Shown here one piece after another: positions 1 through 5,023 of a stretch of DNA of 7,300 nucleotides. The first letter of the stretch is position 1. The number at the start of each line of letters is the position of its first letter. A program made the translations under genes and the position numbers. This DNA is from Candidatus Bathyarchaeota archaeon (GTDB lineage: Archaea; Thermoproteota; Bathyarchaeia; Bathyarchaeales; Bathyarchaeaceae): positions 1,319,479-1,326,778 of the forward strand of contig CP070636.1 of the NCBI GenBank assembly GCA_020356305.1, read 5' to 3'. Below the pieces are notes generated by a model. It saw only the letters and a list, made by a program, of their open reading frames with translations. It made no database searches and was not told where the DNA came from.

Positions 1-1
1 G

Positions 2-238
2 GCAGGTCACGTACGCTCCAGTATTCTGGTCGGTTCAGTGGAATATGACCATTGGGAAGGAGATTTGGCAGATGATGAAAGTGTGACGTGGACTACAATC
101 GATTTTCACTCGGGCGCATATTCCTCCCCAGGATATTCCAACTTCACCATTAGAGCATACGACGCGTCAACCTCCCCATGGAATATAACAGACGAACAAA
201 CCGTCACGGTGGAGTGTATTAGTGCGCCAAATGGATAG
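2..238 (+). CDS. C-terminal fragment of a probable secreted beta-sandwich (Ig/PKD-like) protein
   Basis: The frame is open from the first bases of the window to a TAG stop, so only the last 78 codons of a longer protein are seen. A GTG at 38 could serve as a start, but residues before it continue the same style and I treat the gene as truncated by the window edge. The visible part is rich in Thr, Ser, Tyr, Trp and Asp. It holds a strand pattern typical of extracellular repeat domains: a segment like SNFTIRAYDAST, then N-I-T and a closing TVTVEC strand. NFT and NIT are possible N-glycosylation sequons. No transmembrane segment or sorting motif follows the last strand. A surface or exported protein is an inference from composition; the exact family is not recognised. 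It stands 120 bp before the 3' end of the tRNA gene, which points towards it. Confidence 0.5.
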   Translation, partial: AGHVRSSILVGSVEYDHWEGDLADDESVTWTTIDFHSGAYSSPGYSNFTIRAYDASTSPWNITDEQTVTVECISAPNG

Positions 239-361
239 AGCGGCACACGCGAACCGTTTCGCCTAAATCGTCAAACTACTCTCGTTGAAAACCTGCTTCC
301 TGCGGTTCCGCATTGCCCAGAAACTTCAACTCTGCGGTGTGTGTGCGTGCGAGAGACAACG

Positions 362-436
362 TGGAGCCGGGGGAGGGATTTGAACCCCCGTACAGCGGTC
401 TGCAGCCGCTTGCCTAAGCCGCTCGGCCACCCCGGC
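362..436 (-). tRNA. tRNA-Cys (anticodon GCA), intron-less, CCA encoded
   Basis: Read on the minus strand, a full cloverleaf is visible. The acceptor stem GCCGGGG pairs with CCCCGGC (436-430 with 372-366). It is followed by discriminator U (365) and a genomically encoded CCA (364-362). The D arm spans 427-412. The anticodon stem AGCGG/CCGCT (410-406 with 398-394) encloses loop CTGCAGA with anticodon GCA at 403-401. The variable loop is 4 nt, and the T arm GGGGG-TTCAAAT-CCCTC (389-373) has one G-U pair. GCA with discriminator U73 is the expected identity set for cysteine. Position 8 is U (429), the base ThiI converts to 4-thiouridine. No intron interrupts the anticodon loop. The gene is divergent from the regulator gene at 578. 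Confidence 0.96.
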
Positions 437-450
437 AAGTCAAATAAGCG

Positions 451-467
451 ATATAACGCTGTTATAT
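451..467. promoter_or_regulatory. Palindromic operator candidate, copy 1 (tRNA-Cys promoter)
   Basis: A perfect 7-bp inverted repeat, ATATAAC-GCT-GTTATAT, overlaps the TATA box of tRNA-Cys and fills the space between it and the expected transcription start. Its core, TATAACGCTGTTATA, differs by one central base from the core of copy 2 at 544-560, centre to centre 93 bp away. A protein bound here would be placed to block TBP/TFB or polymerase. The likely binder is the HTH protein encoded at 578-964 (inference). Confidence 0.6.
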
Positions 468-474
468 ATTTTTC
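461..474 (-). promoter_or_regulatory. TATA-box promoter of tRNA-Cys
   Basis: On the minus strand an A/T run, AAAAATATATAAC, ends about 25 bases before the mature 5' end of the tRNA at 436. That is the spacing expected for an archaeal TATA box driving a tRNA transcript that starts at or just before the mature end. The box overlaps one arm of the palindrome at 451-467. Confidence 0.6.
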
Positions 475-535
475 CTCTGATCTGTCATCCTGTCTTCAAT
501 GCGGTTCGTCTTTGCAATATACCAACAAGGAGTGG

Positions 536-543
536 TTTATAAG
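536..543 (+). promoter_or_regulatory. TATA-box promoter of the HTH regulator gene
   Basis: TTTATAAG lies about 38 bases before the ATG at 578. A start about 26 bases beyond the box centre would fall near 566 and give a leader of about 12 nt. This agrees with the lack of a Shine-Dalgarno site before the ATG. The palindrome at 544-560 begins directly after the box. Confidence 0.55.
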
Positions 544-560
544 GTATAACGTTGTTATAC
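544..560. promoter_or_regulatory. Palindromic operator candidate, copy 2 (regulator promoter)
   Basis: A perfect 7-bp inverted repeat, GTATAAC-GTT-GTTATAC, sits between the TATA box at 536-543 and the predicted transcription start of the regulator gene. This is the classical position for a repressor site in archaea. Fourteen of 15 core bases match copy 1 at 451-467. The pair suggests autoregulation of the HTH gene with joint control of the divergent tRNA-Cys (inference). Confidence 0.65.
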
Positions 561-577
561 AAAAGTGTGAAACACGC

Positions 578-964
578 ATGAGACCTCCATGTGAGCTCGT
601 TGTAAAGCTCATCCTCCCCGCATTTCGCTCTCTGATAGCGAAGACGCTTATCGAAAAATACGGTTTTTCTCAGGTGGCTGCAGCTGAGAAGCTGGGAACA
701 ACTCAGGCAGCCATAAGCCATTACCTTTATTCGAAGCGCGGAGACAAGAGGATGAGTGAACTGGAAGCCATGCCTACGGTTCAATCTATTGCCGAAGAAG
801 TAGCGTTTGGCATCGCTACTGAGAAGTTGTCACCCTTTGACGCGATGTTGAAGTTCTGCGAATTGTGCAAAGATCTTAGGAGCAAGGACATTGTATGCGA
901 CCTGCACAAAGGTTTTATCTCAGTTCCCGAAGCCTGCGACCTGTGTCTTGAAGGTCCAAAGTAG
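578..964 (+). CDS. COG2522-like HTH transcriptional regulator with Cys/His-rich C-terminal tail
   Basis: This 128-residue protein resembles the small archaeal XRE-type regulators of the COG2522 kind, which begin with an MxPPCE-type segment followed by a helical lead-in. The helix-turn-helix is at about residues 29-55, with SQVAAAEKLG as the first helix and TTQAAISHYL as the recognition helix, followed by a basic SKRGDKR. The C-terminal part carries C94-x2-C97, C107-x2-H110 and C120-x2-C123, spaced evenly by nine residues, plus C5 near the N terminus. This looks like a metal- or Fe-S-binding sensor (inference). The frame stays open upstream to 341, but those codons cross the tRNA gene and the operators. 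ATG 578 fits both the family start and the promoter. Related N-terminal domains occur in the archaeal thiamine regulator ThiR, but no ThiN domain is present here. thiI follows after 62 bp. Confidence 0.8.
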   Translation: MRPPCELVVKLILPAFRSLIAKTLIEKYGFSQVAAAEKLGTTQAAISHYLYSKRGDKRMSELEAMPTVQSIAEEVAFGIATEKLSPFDAMLKFCELCKDLRSKDIVCDLHKGFISVPEACDLCLEGPK

Positions 965-968
965 CACA

Positions 969-977
969 AGCTTTTTT
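969..977 (+). promoter_or_regulatory. Possible internal promoter before thiI
   Basis: AGCTTTTTT lies just after the regulator stop and about 50 bases before the thiI ATG. It resembles the GCTT-plus-A/T elements seen before rio2 (2314) and thiC (3593). The T6 run, flanked by CACAA and TTGTG, could instead promote partial termination after the regulator gene. The sequence does not decide between the two. Confidence 0.25.
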
Positions 978-1026
978 GTGATGCAACGCCCAAATACAGA
1001 TCAAAAATTCTCCCTCCGGAATCTCT

Positions 1027-2244
1027 ATGCAAACTGTCCAAACCAACTGGGAAAAACTTGAGCCTACAGATCTTGACTCCGTGATCGTGAGGTACGGGGG
1101 AGAGTTAGGCATTAAAGGCGCGTGGACACGGAATGCATATGAGCGACGTCTGCTGAAAAACATTAAGACTGCCCTGAAACATTACGCGATTTCCTACCGC
1201 AAGATTATTCGAAAGTATGGAAGACTTTTTTTAAAGACGTCGTTGACGACAGAGAGTTCCACAAAGCTTGCTAGGGTGTTCGGCATCTCCTCCCTTTCTC
1301 CTGCCCTGGAAACTACCTCCAAACTTGAGGACATAATCGACAAAACCGTGTTTCTCGCGGGCTTGACGCTTCGTCAGAAAACCAGCTTCGCGGTCAGATG
1401 TAGAAGAGTGGGAAATCACCCTTACTCAAGCACAGATGTCTGCAAGGAGGTGGGAAGCCACGTGTTAAACGCTTTCCCCAAGCGGCGCTTGAAGGTGAAC
1501 TTGAAGAATCCCGATGCGACGCTGGGTGTAGAGGTAAGAGATGATCAGGCGTTTGTGTATCCTGTGAGAGTGAGGGGAGCCGGTGGCTTGCCGTTGGGCA
1601 CCCAACCCAAAGTTGTAGGTCTCCTAAGTGGAGGAGTGGACTCTTCAGTGGCATGCTGGCTAGTGATGAAGAGGGGTTGCCCTGTTGTACCCCTCTATTT
1701 CGATAACACGCCGTATACAGATGAAGCCACAACCGAACGAGCGATAAACGTGGCTGCGGCGTTGTTTGACTGGTCAATAGGATTTCCACGGAGAGTCTAC
1801 ACGGTGTCACACGGTCCGAACCTTGCTGAGTTCAAGGAACAGAGGCGGTTTGAACGTTTAACATGCATCATCTGCAAGCGTATGATGTATCGCATCGCCG
1901 AGAAGGTTGCCGACATAATTAGGGCGGAGGGAATAGCTACTGGGGAAGCCATCGGGGAGCAGGCCAGCCAGACGCTGCGAAACCTAAGGTTGCTGAACTC
2001 GGCCGCAACCAAGTATCCGATACACCGTCCGTTGCTGGGGTTTGACAAGTCCGAGACAGAACGGATCGCACGCAGAATAGGCACCTACAAGGCTTCAATC
2101 CAGAGGGCGAAGGGATGCGCAGCGGTCCCAAGAAAACCGGTGACCATGGCGAAACCTCATGACGTAGCTGAGGCAGAGGAGGCACTAGACATTGGGAAAA
2201 TGGTTGAGAGATCGATCAAAACCCTCCAAATTGTGAAACTCTGA
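1027..2244 (+). CDS. thiI: tRNA 4-thiouridine synthase ThiI (archaeal, rhodanese-less)
   Basis: This 405-residue protein adenylates U8 of tRNA and replaces its oxygen with sulfur. The ferredoxin-like start holds RYGGELGIKG at 22-31. A THUMP domain follows at about 80-180, with FAVRCRRVGNHPYSS and the NPDATLGVEV segment. The PP-loop ATP-pyrophosphatase has SGGVDSS at 201-207 and the family motif GEAIGEQASQTLRN, where GQVASQT is more usual. C280-x2-C283 (CIIC) and C364 match the three cysteines of archaeal ThiI that carry an Fe-S cluster. The C-terminal rhodanese domain of the E. coli enzyme is absent, as in archaea. ATG 1027 is the only ATG near the family start; GTG 1081 would cut into it. 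Archaea usually make the thiamine thiazole with Thi4, so a tRNA role is more likely than a thiamine one. Confidence 0.93.
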   Translation: MQTVQTNWEKLEPTDLDSVIVRYGGELGIKGAWTRNAYERRLLKNIKTALKHYAISYRKIIRKYGRLFLKTSLTTESSTKLARVFGISSLSPALETTSKLEDIIDKTVFLAGLTLRQKTSFAVRCRRVGNHPYSSTDVCKEVGSHVLNAFPKRRLKVNLKNPDATLGVEVRDDQAFVYPVRVRGAGGLPLGTQPKVVGLLSGGVDSSVACWLVMKRGCPVVPLYFDNTPYTDEATTERAINVAAALFDWSIGFPRRVYTVSHGPNLAEFKEQRRFERLTCIICKRMMYRIAEKVADIIRAEGIATGEAIGEQASQTLRNLRLLNSAATKYPIHRPLLGFDKSETERIARRIGTYKASIQRAKGCAAVPRKPVTMAKPHDVAEAEEALDIGKMVERSIKTLQIVKL

Positions 2245-2313
2245 CAAGGCGTGTTGCATTGTACAAACACCGATTGTAGCGCCGACGCAAAGGATATGCA
2301 CCTGCATCAAACT

Positions 2314-2321
2314 GCTTAAAT
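2314..2321 (+). promoter_or_regulatory. TATA-like promoter of rio2
   Basis: GCTTAAAT lies so that transcription would begin near 2344, six bases before ATG 2350. It overlaps the earlier in-frame ATG at 2320, which would therefore lie upstream of the transcript. This supports 2350 as the true start and a nearly leaderless mRNA. Confidence 0.45.
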
Positions 2322-2349
2322 GGCTCTGTTCGGGTTTACTTGTCTTGAC

Positions 2350-3240
2350 ATGTCAGCAGCCGACTTGGCGGTTCAAACATTTCGAAACCTCGAGCCAGAA
2401 GACTTCCGAGTACTGTTATCCATCGAGCGAGGAATGAGACACAACAAACACGTTCCTGAAGACGCAATCACCAAGTTCGCCAACCTCACCCAACGAGAGG
2501 TAGCGTATCGCCTCCCCCGACTACGCAAGCTTCGCCTAATCAGGCGCTGGCTTGGATCCTACACCGGCTACCAGCTTAACGTCGCTGGCTATGACTGTTT
2601 GGCAATCAATGCCCTTGTGAAGGCGGATGTGCTGGAAGCCTTCGGCAAACCCTTGGGTGTGGGAAAGGAGGCCGATGTCTATGATGCACTGACGCCGGAG
2701 CGCCAGCAGGTTGCCGTCAAGTTTCACCGACTAGGCAGAACAAGTTTCCGTCAAACCAGACGCAAAAGAGGTTACATAGCTGAACGCCAACACATCAGCT
2801 GGCTGTACCAGTCTCGACTAGCCGCTCAGCAAGAGTTTGAGGCACTGAAACTTGTTTATTCCCACGGCGTTTCCGTCCCCAAACCCATTCAACAAAATCG
2901 ACATGTTCTGGTAATGAGCATGATTGAAGGCTCCGAGCTTGTGGATTACATTCAAATCCTTGAACCTGAAAACGTGCTCAACGAGATCCTGCTGAACTTG
3001 AAGAAGGCTTATTTCAAAGCAGAAGTCGTTCACGCCGATCTCAGCGAGTTTAACGTCATCGTCCAGCCAGACGGACACGTTCTCATAATTGATTGGCCCC
3101 AATACGTAATGAAAGACCATCCCAACGCGGAGCAGCTTCTCACGAGAGACGTTAAGAACATCGTGCAGTTCTTCAAAAGAAAATTCAAGACCAAAACTAC
3201 ACTTAAAGAAGCCCTAGCACACGTAAAGGAAGCAACCTAG
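2350..3240 (+). CDS. rio2: RIO2-type atypical serine/threonine kinase/ATPase
   Basis: A 296-residue RIO2 protein, which acts in late maturation of the small ribosomal subunit. A winged-helix domain fills about residues 1-90 (QREVAYRLPRLRKLRLIRRW is its recognition part). The kinase has a nucleotide loop GVGKEADVY at 103-111, the lysine K124 in VAVKF, the RIO2 signature HRLGRTSFR, the catalytic loop H228-A-D230-L-S-E-F-N235 and the metal-binding IIDWPQ with D248. The A in HAD replaces the commoner Gly of RIO2 and recalls RIO1; the rest is RIO2. An in-frame ATG at 2320 adds ten residues, but it overlaps the likely TATA box, and MSAADLAV is the typical beginning, so 2350 is chosen. It lies 105 bp after thiI and converges on the LSm gene. 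Confidence 0.93.
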   Translation: MSAADLAVQTFRNLEPEDFRVLLSIERGMRHNKHVPEDAITKFANLTQREVAYRLPRLRKLRLIRRWLGSYTGYQLNVAGYDCLAINALVKADVLEAFGKPLGVGKEADVYDALTPERQQVAVKFHRLGRTSFRQTRRKRGYIAERQHISWLYQSRLAAQQEFEALKLVYSHGVSVPKPIQQNRHVLVMSMIEGSELVDYIQILEPENVLNEILLNLKKAYFKAEVVHADLSEFNVIVQPDGHVLIIDWPQYVMKDHPNAEQLLTRDVKNIVQFFKRKFKTKTTLKEALAHVKEAT

Positions 3241-3247
3241 CTTCCTT
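3226..3247. terminator. Perfect hairpin spanning convergent rio2/LSm stop codons
   Basis: AAGGAAGC (3226-3233) and GCTTCCTT (3240-3247) form a perfect 8-bp stem with the 6-nt loop AACCTA. The rio2 stop TAG lies in and just after the loop, and the LSm stop begins at the last stem base. Only 6 bp separate the genes, so this can serve as 3' end structure for both transcripts. No strong T run follows on either strand, so termination itself is uncertain. Confidence 0.5.
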
Positions 3248-3483
3248 CAGTGTGGAACTTCAATTGTGATGTACAGAATGTTGTTCCCACGAACCAAGAT
3301 GCTTCCGTATTTTGCAGCAAGATGGTCGTTCACGTGTTCAGAGGCGCCGTCTAAGAGAATGTTCATGTAACCGTCGCAACGAACCATTCTGCCTCTATAT
3401 TCAACTCCGTTCTTCAGTGTCACTGAAAGATGAGCATTCAGTTGTTTCGTCAACACGTTTAAAGGCTTCTTACTAGGTTCCAT
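3247..3483 (-). CDS. Sm-like archaeal RNA-binding protein (LSm)
   Basis: A 78-residue single-domain Sm protein, the usual length for archaeal SmAPs, which form heptameric or hexameric rings that bind U-rich RNA. The N-terminal helix is followed by the Sm1 motif at about 17-47, with VTLKNGVEYRGRM and the D37-G-Y-M-N41 loop. The Sm2 motif is GSILVRGNNILYI at 60-72, with the R65-G66-N67 nucleotide-binding triplet. The ATG at 3483 is preceded by a GGCGGT that may act as a weak ribosome site, and by a TATA box at 3529-3537. It is divergent from thiC and convergent with rio2. The gene group thus pairs two RNA and ribosome functions. Confidence 0.93.
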   Translation of the reverse strand: MEPSKKPLNVLTKQLNAHLSVTLKNGVEYRGRMVRCDGYMNILLDGASEHVNDHLAAKYGSILVRGNNILYITIEVPH

Positions 3484-3505
3484 ACGTTACCGCCGACCGA
3501 CAATA

Positions 3506-3528
3506 GGAATAATCATCATAGTTATTCC
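3506..3528. repeat. Inverted repeat in the LSm/thiC divergent promoter region
   Basis: GGAATAA (3506-3512) and TTATTCC (3522-3528) are perfect complements separated by 9 bp. The repeat begins directly after the LSm TATA box when read on the minus strand, between the box and the expected start. It could be a regulator-binding site for LSm or thiC. Arm and spacer differ from the palindromes at 451 and 544, so a different protein would be expected. Confidence 0.4.
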
Positions 3529-3537
3529 ATATAAAAG
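3529..3537 (-). promoter_or_regulatory. TATA-box promoter of the LSm gene
   Basis: On the minus strand CTTTTATAT, preceded by AAG, is a good archaeal TATA element about 46 bases before the LSm ATG. It predicts a start near 3507 and a leader of about 24 nt. Its complement ATATAAAAG could also act towards thiC, which would then have an 80-nt leader. Confidence 0.5.
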
Positions 3538-3592
3538 CTTTATTAAACCATGATAATGAGAACACAATCAGCATTGCCACTAAAAACAAAAT

Positions 3593-3600
3593 GCTTTTTA
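3593..3600 (+). promoter_or_regulatory. TATA-like promoter of thiC
   Basis: GCTTTTTA, similar to the elements before thiI and rio2, predicts transcription from about 3623 and a leader of about 17 nt to the TTG start at 3640. The alternative is the plus-strand reading of the TATA element at 3529-3537. Confidence 0.35.
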
Positions 3601-3639
3601 CAATCCGTCTTTTCCACTCATGACGAAGGATGAATCAAG

Positions 3640-4938
3640 TTGACCCAAATGAAAGCCGCAAAACTCGGGCAGATAACCAAGGAGATGCGACATGTCGCCA
3701 AAAACGAGGATGAGACGCCAAAAAACATCTGCAGACGGGTAGCTAACGGAACCGTGATCATCACCCGCAATGTGCATCACGAGAAGACTCAACCAGCGGG
3801 AATTGGACAGGGACTGCGTACAAAGGTAAACACAAACATTGGCACTTCCCTTGACAAGTGCGATCTAGACCTTGAACTTGAAAAAGGGCGAGTTGCGGTT
3901 GAATACGGCACGGATACCATTATGGACCTCAGTACAGGTGGTAACCTCGACGAGATAAGACGAACCGTACTGAAAGCTATGGAAGTGCCGATTGGAACCG
4001 TTCCTATATACCAAGCAGCCATTGAAACCATTCAGAAGAGGGGAGCGATTGTCCACATGACCGAGGACGACATATTCAAGACGATAGAAAAACACGCCAA
4101 AGACGGCGTTGACTTCATGACCGTCCACTGTGGGGTAACCCAACATATCGTCAGGCGAGTAGCCAAACACCCTCGTCTAACCGGAATTGTCAGTCGAGGC
4201 GGCACCTTTCTCGCCGCTTGGATTCTCCACAACAACAGGGAAAATCCGTTGTACGCCAGCTATGACCACCTCTTGGATATTGCTAGGGAATACGATTTCG
4301 CCTTGAGCTTAGGCGACGGCCTAAGACCAGGAAGCATCTTCGACGCCACGGATTGGCCGCAAGTTCAGGAACTCTATGTTCTAGGTGAACTTGTGGAGAG
4401 AGCCAGAGCCGCCGATGTTCAAGTCATGGTTGAGGGACCAGGCCACCTGCCTCTGAATCAGATAGAAGCCAATGTTCAGTTAGAGAAATCCATATGCAAA
4501 GGTGCTCCGTTCTACGTTCTAGGCCCGGTTGTCACCGAAATAGCACCTGGATATGACCACATCGTTGGAGCTATTGGAGGAGCGGTCGCTGGACTCGCTG
4601 GAGCGGACTTTCTCTGCTACTTGACTCCCTCGGAACACTTGGGACTACCCACAATAGACGACGTTAAGGAAGGAGTAATAGCCACGAAAATAGCGGCGCA
4701 AGCTGTTGACATTGCGAAGCGTGGCTCCAAGGCGTCTTCCCGAGACTTGGCTATGGCTCAAGCCAGAGCTAATCTCGATTGGAAAAGACAGTTAGACCTC
4801 GCTCTAGATTCGAAAAAAGCCATGGAGATCCGTGACAGGATCAAGCTGAGAAGCCCAAACACGTGTTCCATGTGCTCCGAATACTGTGCCATAAAAACTC
4901 TGAAAAAAGCCTTGAAGGCGGAGGCGCAGTGCCTCTAA
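3640..4938 (+). CDS. thiC: Phosphomethylpyrimidine synthase ThiC
   Basis: A 432-residue radical-SAM enzyme that rearranges aminoimidazole ribotide to HMP phosphate, the pyrimidine half of thiamine. Visible family motifs include NTNIGTS, VEYGTDTIMDLSTGG, the TVHCGV strand, SRGG, SLGDGLRPGS, MVEGPGHLP and the LTPSEHLGLP segment near the C-terminal third. The terminal cluster motif reads C409-S-M-C412-S-E-Y-C416, i.e. CX2CX3C, whereas bacterial ThiC has CX2CX4C. Length fits the short archaeal form without the bacterial N-terminal domain. The start is TTG 3640, giving the usual MTQxxAA beginning, with GGATGA six bases upstream; ATG 3649 is an alternative. A tiny frame at 3620-3643 ends across this TTG. 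No TPP riboswitch is recognisable upstream. A radical-SAM activase gene follows in the same direction. Confidence 0.95.
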   Translation: MTQMKAAKLGQITKEMRHVAKNEDETPKNICRRVANGTVIITRNVHHEKTQPAGIGQGLRTKVNTNIGTSLDKCDLDLELEKGRVAVEYGTDTIMDLSTGGNLDEIRRTVLKAMEVPIGTVPIYQAAIETIQKRGAIVHMTEDDIFKTIEKHAKDGVDFMTVHCGVTQHIVRRVAKHPRLTGIVSRGGTFLAAWILHNNRENPLYASYDHLLDIAREYDFALSLGDGLRPGSIFDATDWPQVQELYVLGELVERARAADVQVMVEGPGHLPLNQIEANVQLEKSICKGAPFYVLGPVVTEIAPGYDHIVGAIGGAVAGLAGADFLCYLTPSEHLGLPTIDDVKEGVIATKIAAQAVDIAKRGSKASSRDLAMAQARANLDWKRQLDLALDSKKAMEIRDRIKLRSPNTCSMCSEYCAIKTLKKALKAEAQCL

Positions 4939-4962
4939 ACTCTGAATTAGACAATGTATACC

Positions 4963-4979
4963 TGTGCGCGCGCAGCACA
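4963..4979 (+). repeat. Small hairpin after thiC
   Basis: TGTGC and GCACA form a 5-bp stem around the loop GCGCGCA, 25 bases past the thiC stop. A second one, GAGGC-GCAGT-GCCTC at 4921-4935, closes the coding sequence. Neither is followed by a T run, so they may only stabilise the thiC 3' end. They lie between thiC and the next gene. Confidence 0.25.
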
Positions 4980-4982
4980 AAC

Positions 4983-4990
4983 AAAAAATA
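4983..4990 (+). promoter_or_regulatory. Possible TATA element before the radical-SAM gene
   Basis: AAAAAATA is about 34 bases before the ATG at 5024 and would place transcription start at about 5013. The AGGAG that follows at 4991-4995 is too far from the ATG (28 nt) to act as a Shine-Dalgarno site, and a TAA at 4997 blocks any start closer to it in this frame. Confidence 0.3.
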
Positions 4991-5023
4991 AGGAGTTAAT
5001 CAAACTTCACACGGCGCCAATTG

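Noticed and set aside
333..350. GT-rich run (GCGGTGTGTGTGCGTGCG) as a microsatellite or tRNA terminator
   Set aside because: Too short and irregular for a repeat call, and no T run follows the tRNA 3' end on the minus strand.
341..577. Upstream extension of the HTH regulator reading frame to a GTG at 341
   Set aside because: These codons run through the tRNA-Cys gene on the other strand and through both palindromes. The family start and the promoter point to ATG 578.
2320..2349. ATG 2320 as the rio2 start
   Set aside because: It overlaps the TATA-like element GCTTAAAT, and the ten extra residues are not typical of RIO2.
3506..3530. Box C/D guide RNA on the minus strand (ATGATGA at 3519-3513)
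   Set aside because: No CUGA box D follows at a suitable distance and the segment is inside the LSm promoter.
3541..3639. TPP riboswitch before thiC
   Set aside because: The conserved CUGAGA and ACCUGAUCUGG-type elements are not present, and the leader is probably short.
4963..4974. Alternating purine-pyrimidine run TGTGCGCGCGCA as a possible Z-DNA tract
   Set aside because: Only 12 bp long; better described as part of a small hairpin.
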